Of a stretch of 64,000 nt of DNA, positions 63,956-64,000 are shown piece after piece (the stretch's first letter is position 1; the number at the start of each line of letters is the position of its first letter). Location of the stretch: assembly GCF_947179515.1 (NCBI RefSeq), contig NC_067472.1, forward strand, positions 171,894,378 through 171,958,377, written 5' to 3'. The DNA is from Apodemus sylvaticus (taxonomy: Eukaryota > Chordata > Mammalia > Rodentia > Muridae). A program made the translations under genes and the position numbers. The notes under the pieces were generated by a model that was given only the letters and a program-made list of their open reading frames with translations, had not been told where the DNA came from and did not search any database.

Positions 63956-64000
63956 AGAGATTTGCTACCTCTAGCAAGACTGCACTGACCCATAAGCTCT

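Overview
This window is mammalian nuclear DNA from a murid (mouse/rat-group) rodent. The SINEs are B1 and B2/B3-type, the LTRs include rodent ORR1/MaLR families, and the LINE-1 ORF1/ORF2 translations are of the murine type. I saw no ID-family SINEs, which argues mildly against Rattus, so I do not name a species. About three quarters of the window is interspersed repeat. There are two host gene loci: a dead KRAB zinc-finger gene (26.4-33.9 kb, + strand) and an apparently intact Aurora kinase C gene (39.9-44.1 kb, - strand).

Layout. 0-6 kb: an old LINE-1 (L1-A, minus), entering from beyond the window and ending in 5'UTR tandem units; it is riddled with later insertions (a solo LTR, two B2s, a B1, and a poly(A)-tailed copy of an LTR-derived RNA). 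6-9 kb: MaLR-type LTR remnants, SINEs and unassigned DNA. 9-18.4 kb: three minus-strand L1s, one nested in another with a 13-bp target-site duplication (TSD). 18.4-18.9 kb: an ORR1 LTR. 19.3-26.1 kb: a near full-length young L1 whose 5' end carries an extra 5'UTR and ORF1 start. 26.4-33.9 kb: KRAB-ZNF pseudogene with a class I endogenous retrovirus (27,539-31,645, minus) inside its zinc-finger exon. 34-39.9 kb: SINEs, plus-strand L1 3' ends and MaLR LTRs. 39.9-44.1 kb: Aurkc. 44-54 kb: purine-rich tract, SINEs, three ORR1 copies, other LTR-like DNA. 54.4-58.1 kb: a candidate non-autonomous LTR element with a tRNA-Gly-like primer-binding site. 58-64 kb: SINEs, a 361-bp tandem duplication, MaLR-type LTRs and microsatellites.

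Function. Aurkc reads as a complete six-coding-exon kinase gene of 282 codons with every splice site GT-AG and all catalytic motifs present. The KRAB-ZNF gene has a good KRAB-A exon, but it has a frameshift in the next exon, a provirus in the finger exon and a frameshift at the end of the finger array, so it should not make the ancestral protein. No bacterial-style operons, CRISPR arrays or RNA genes were seen. The least ordinary content is the 54-58 kb LTR element together with the processed copy of its R-region RNA at 2.58-2.78 kb.
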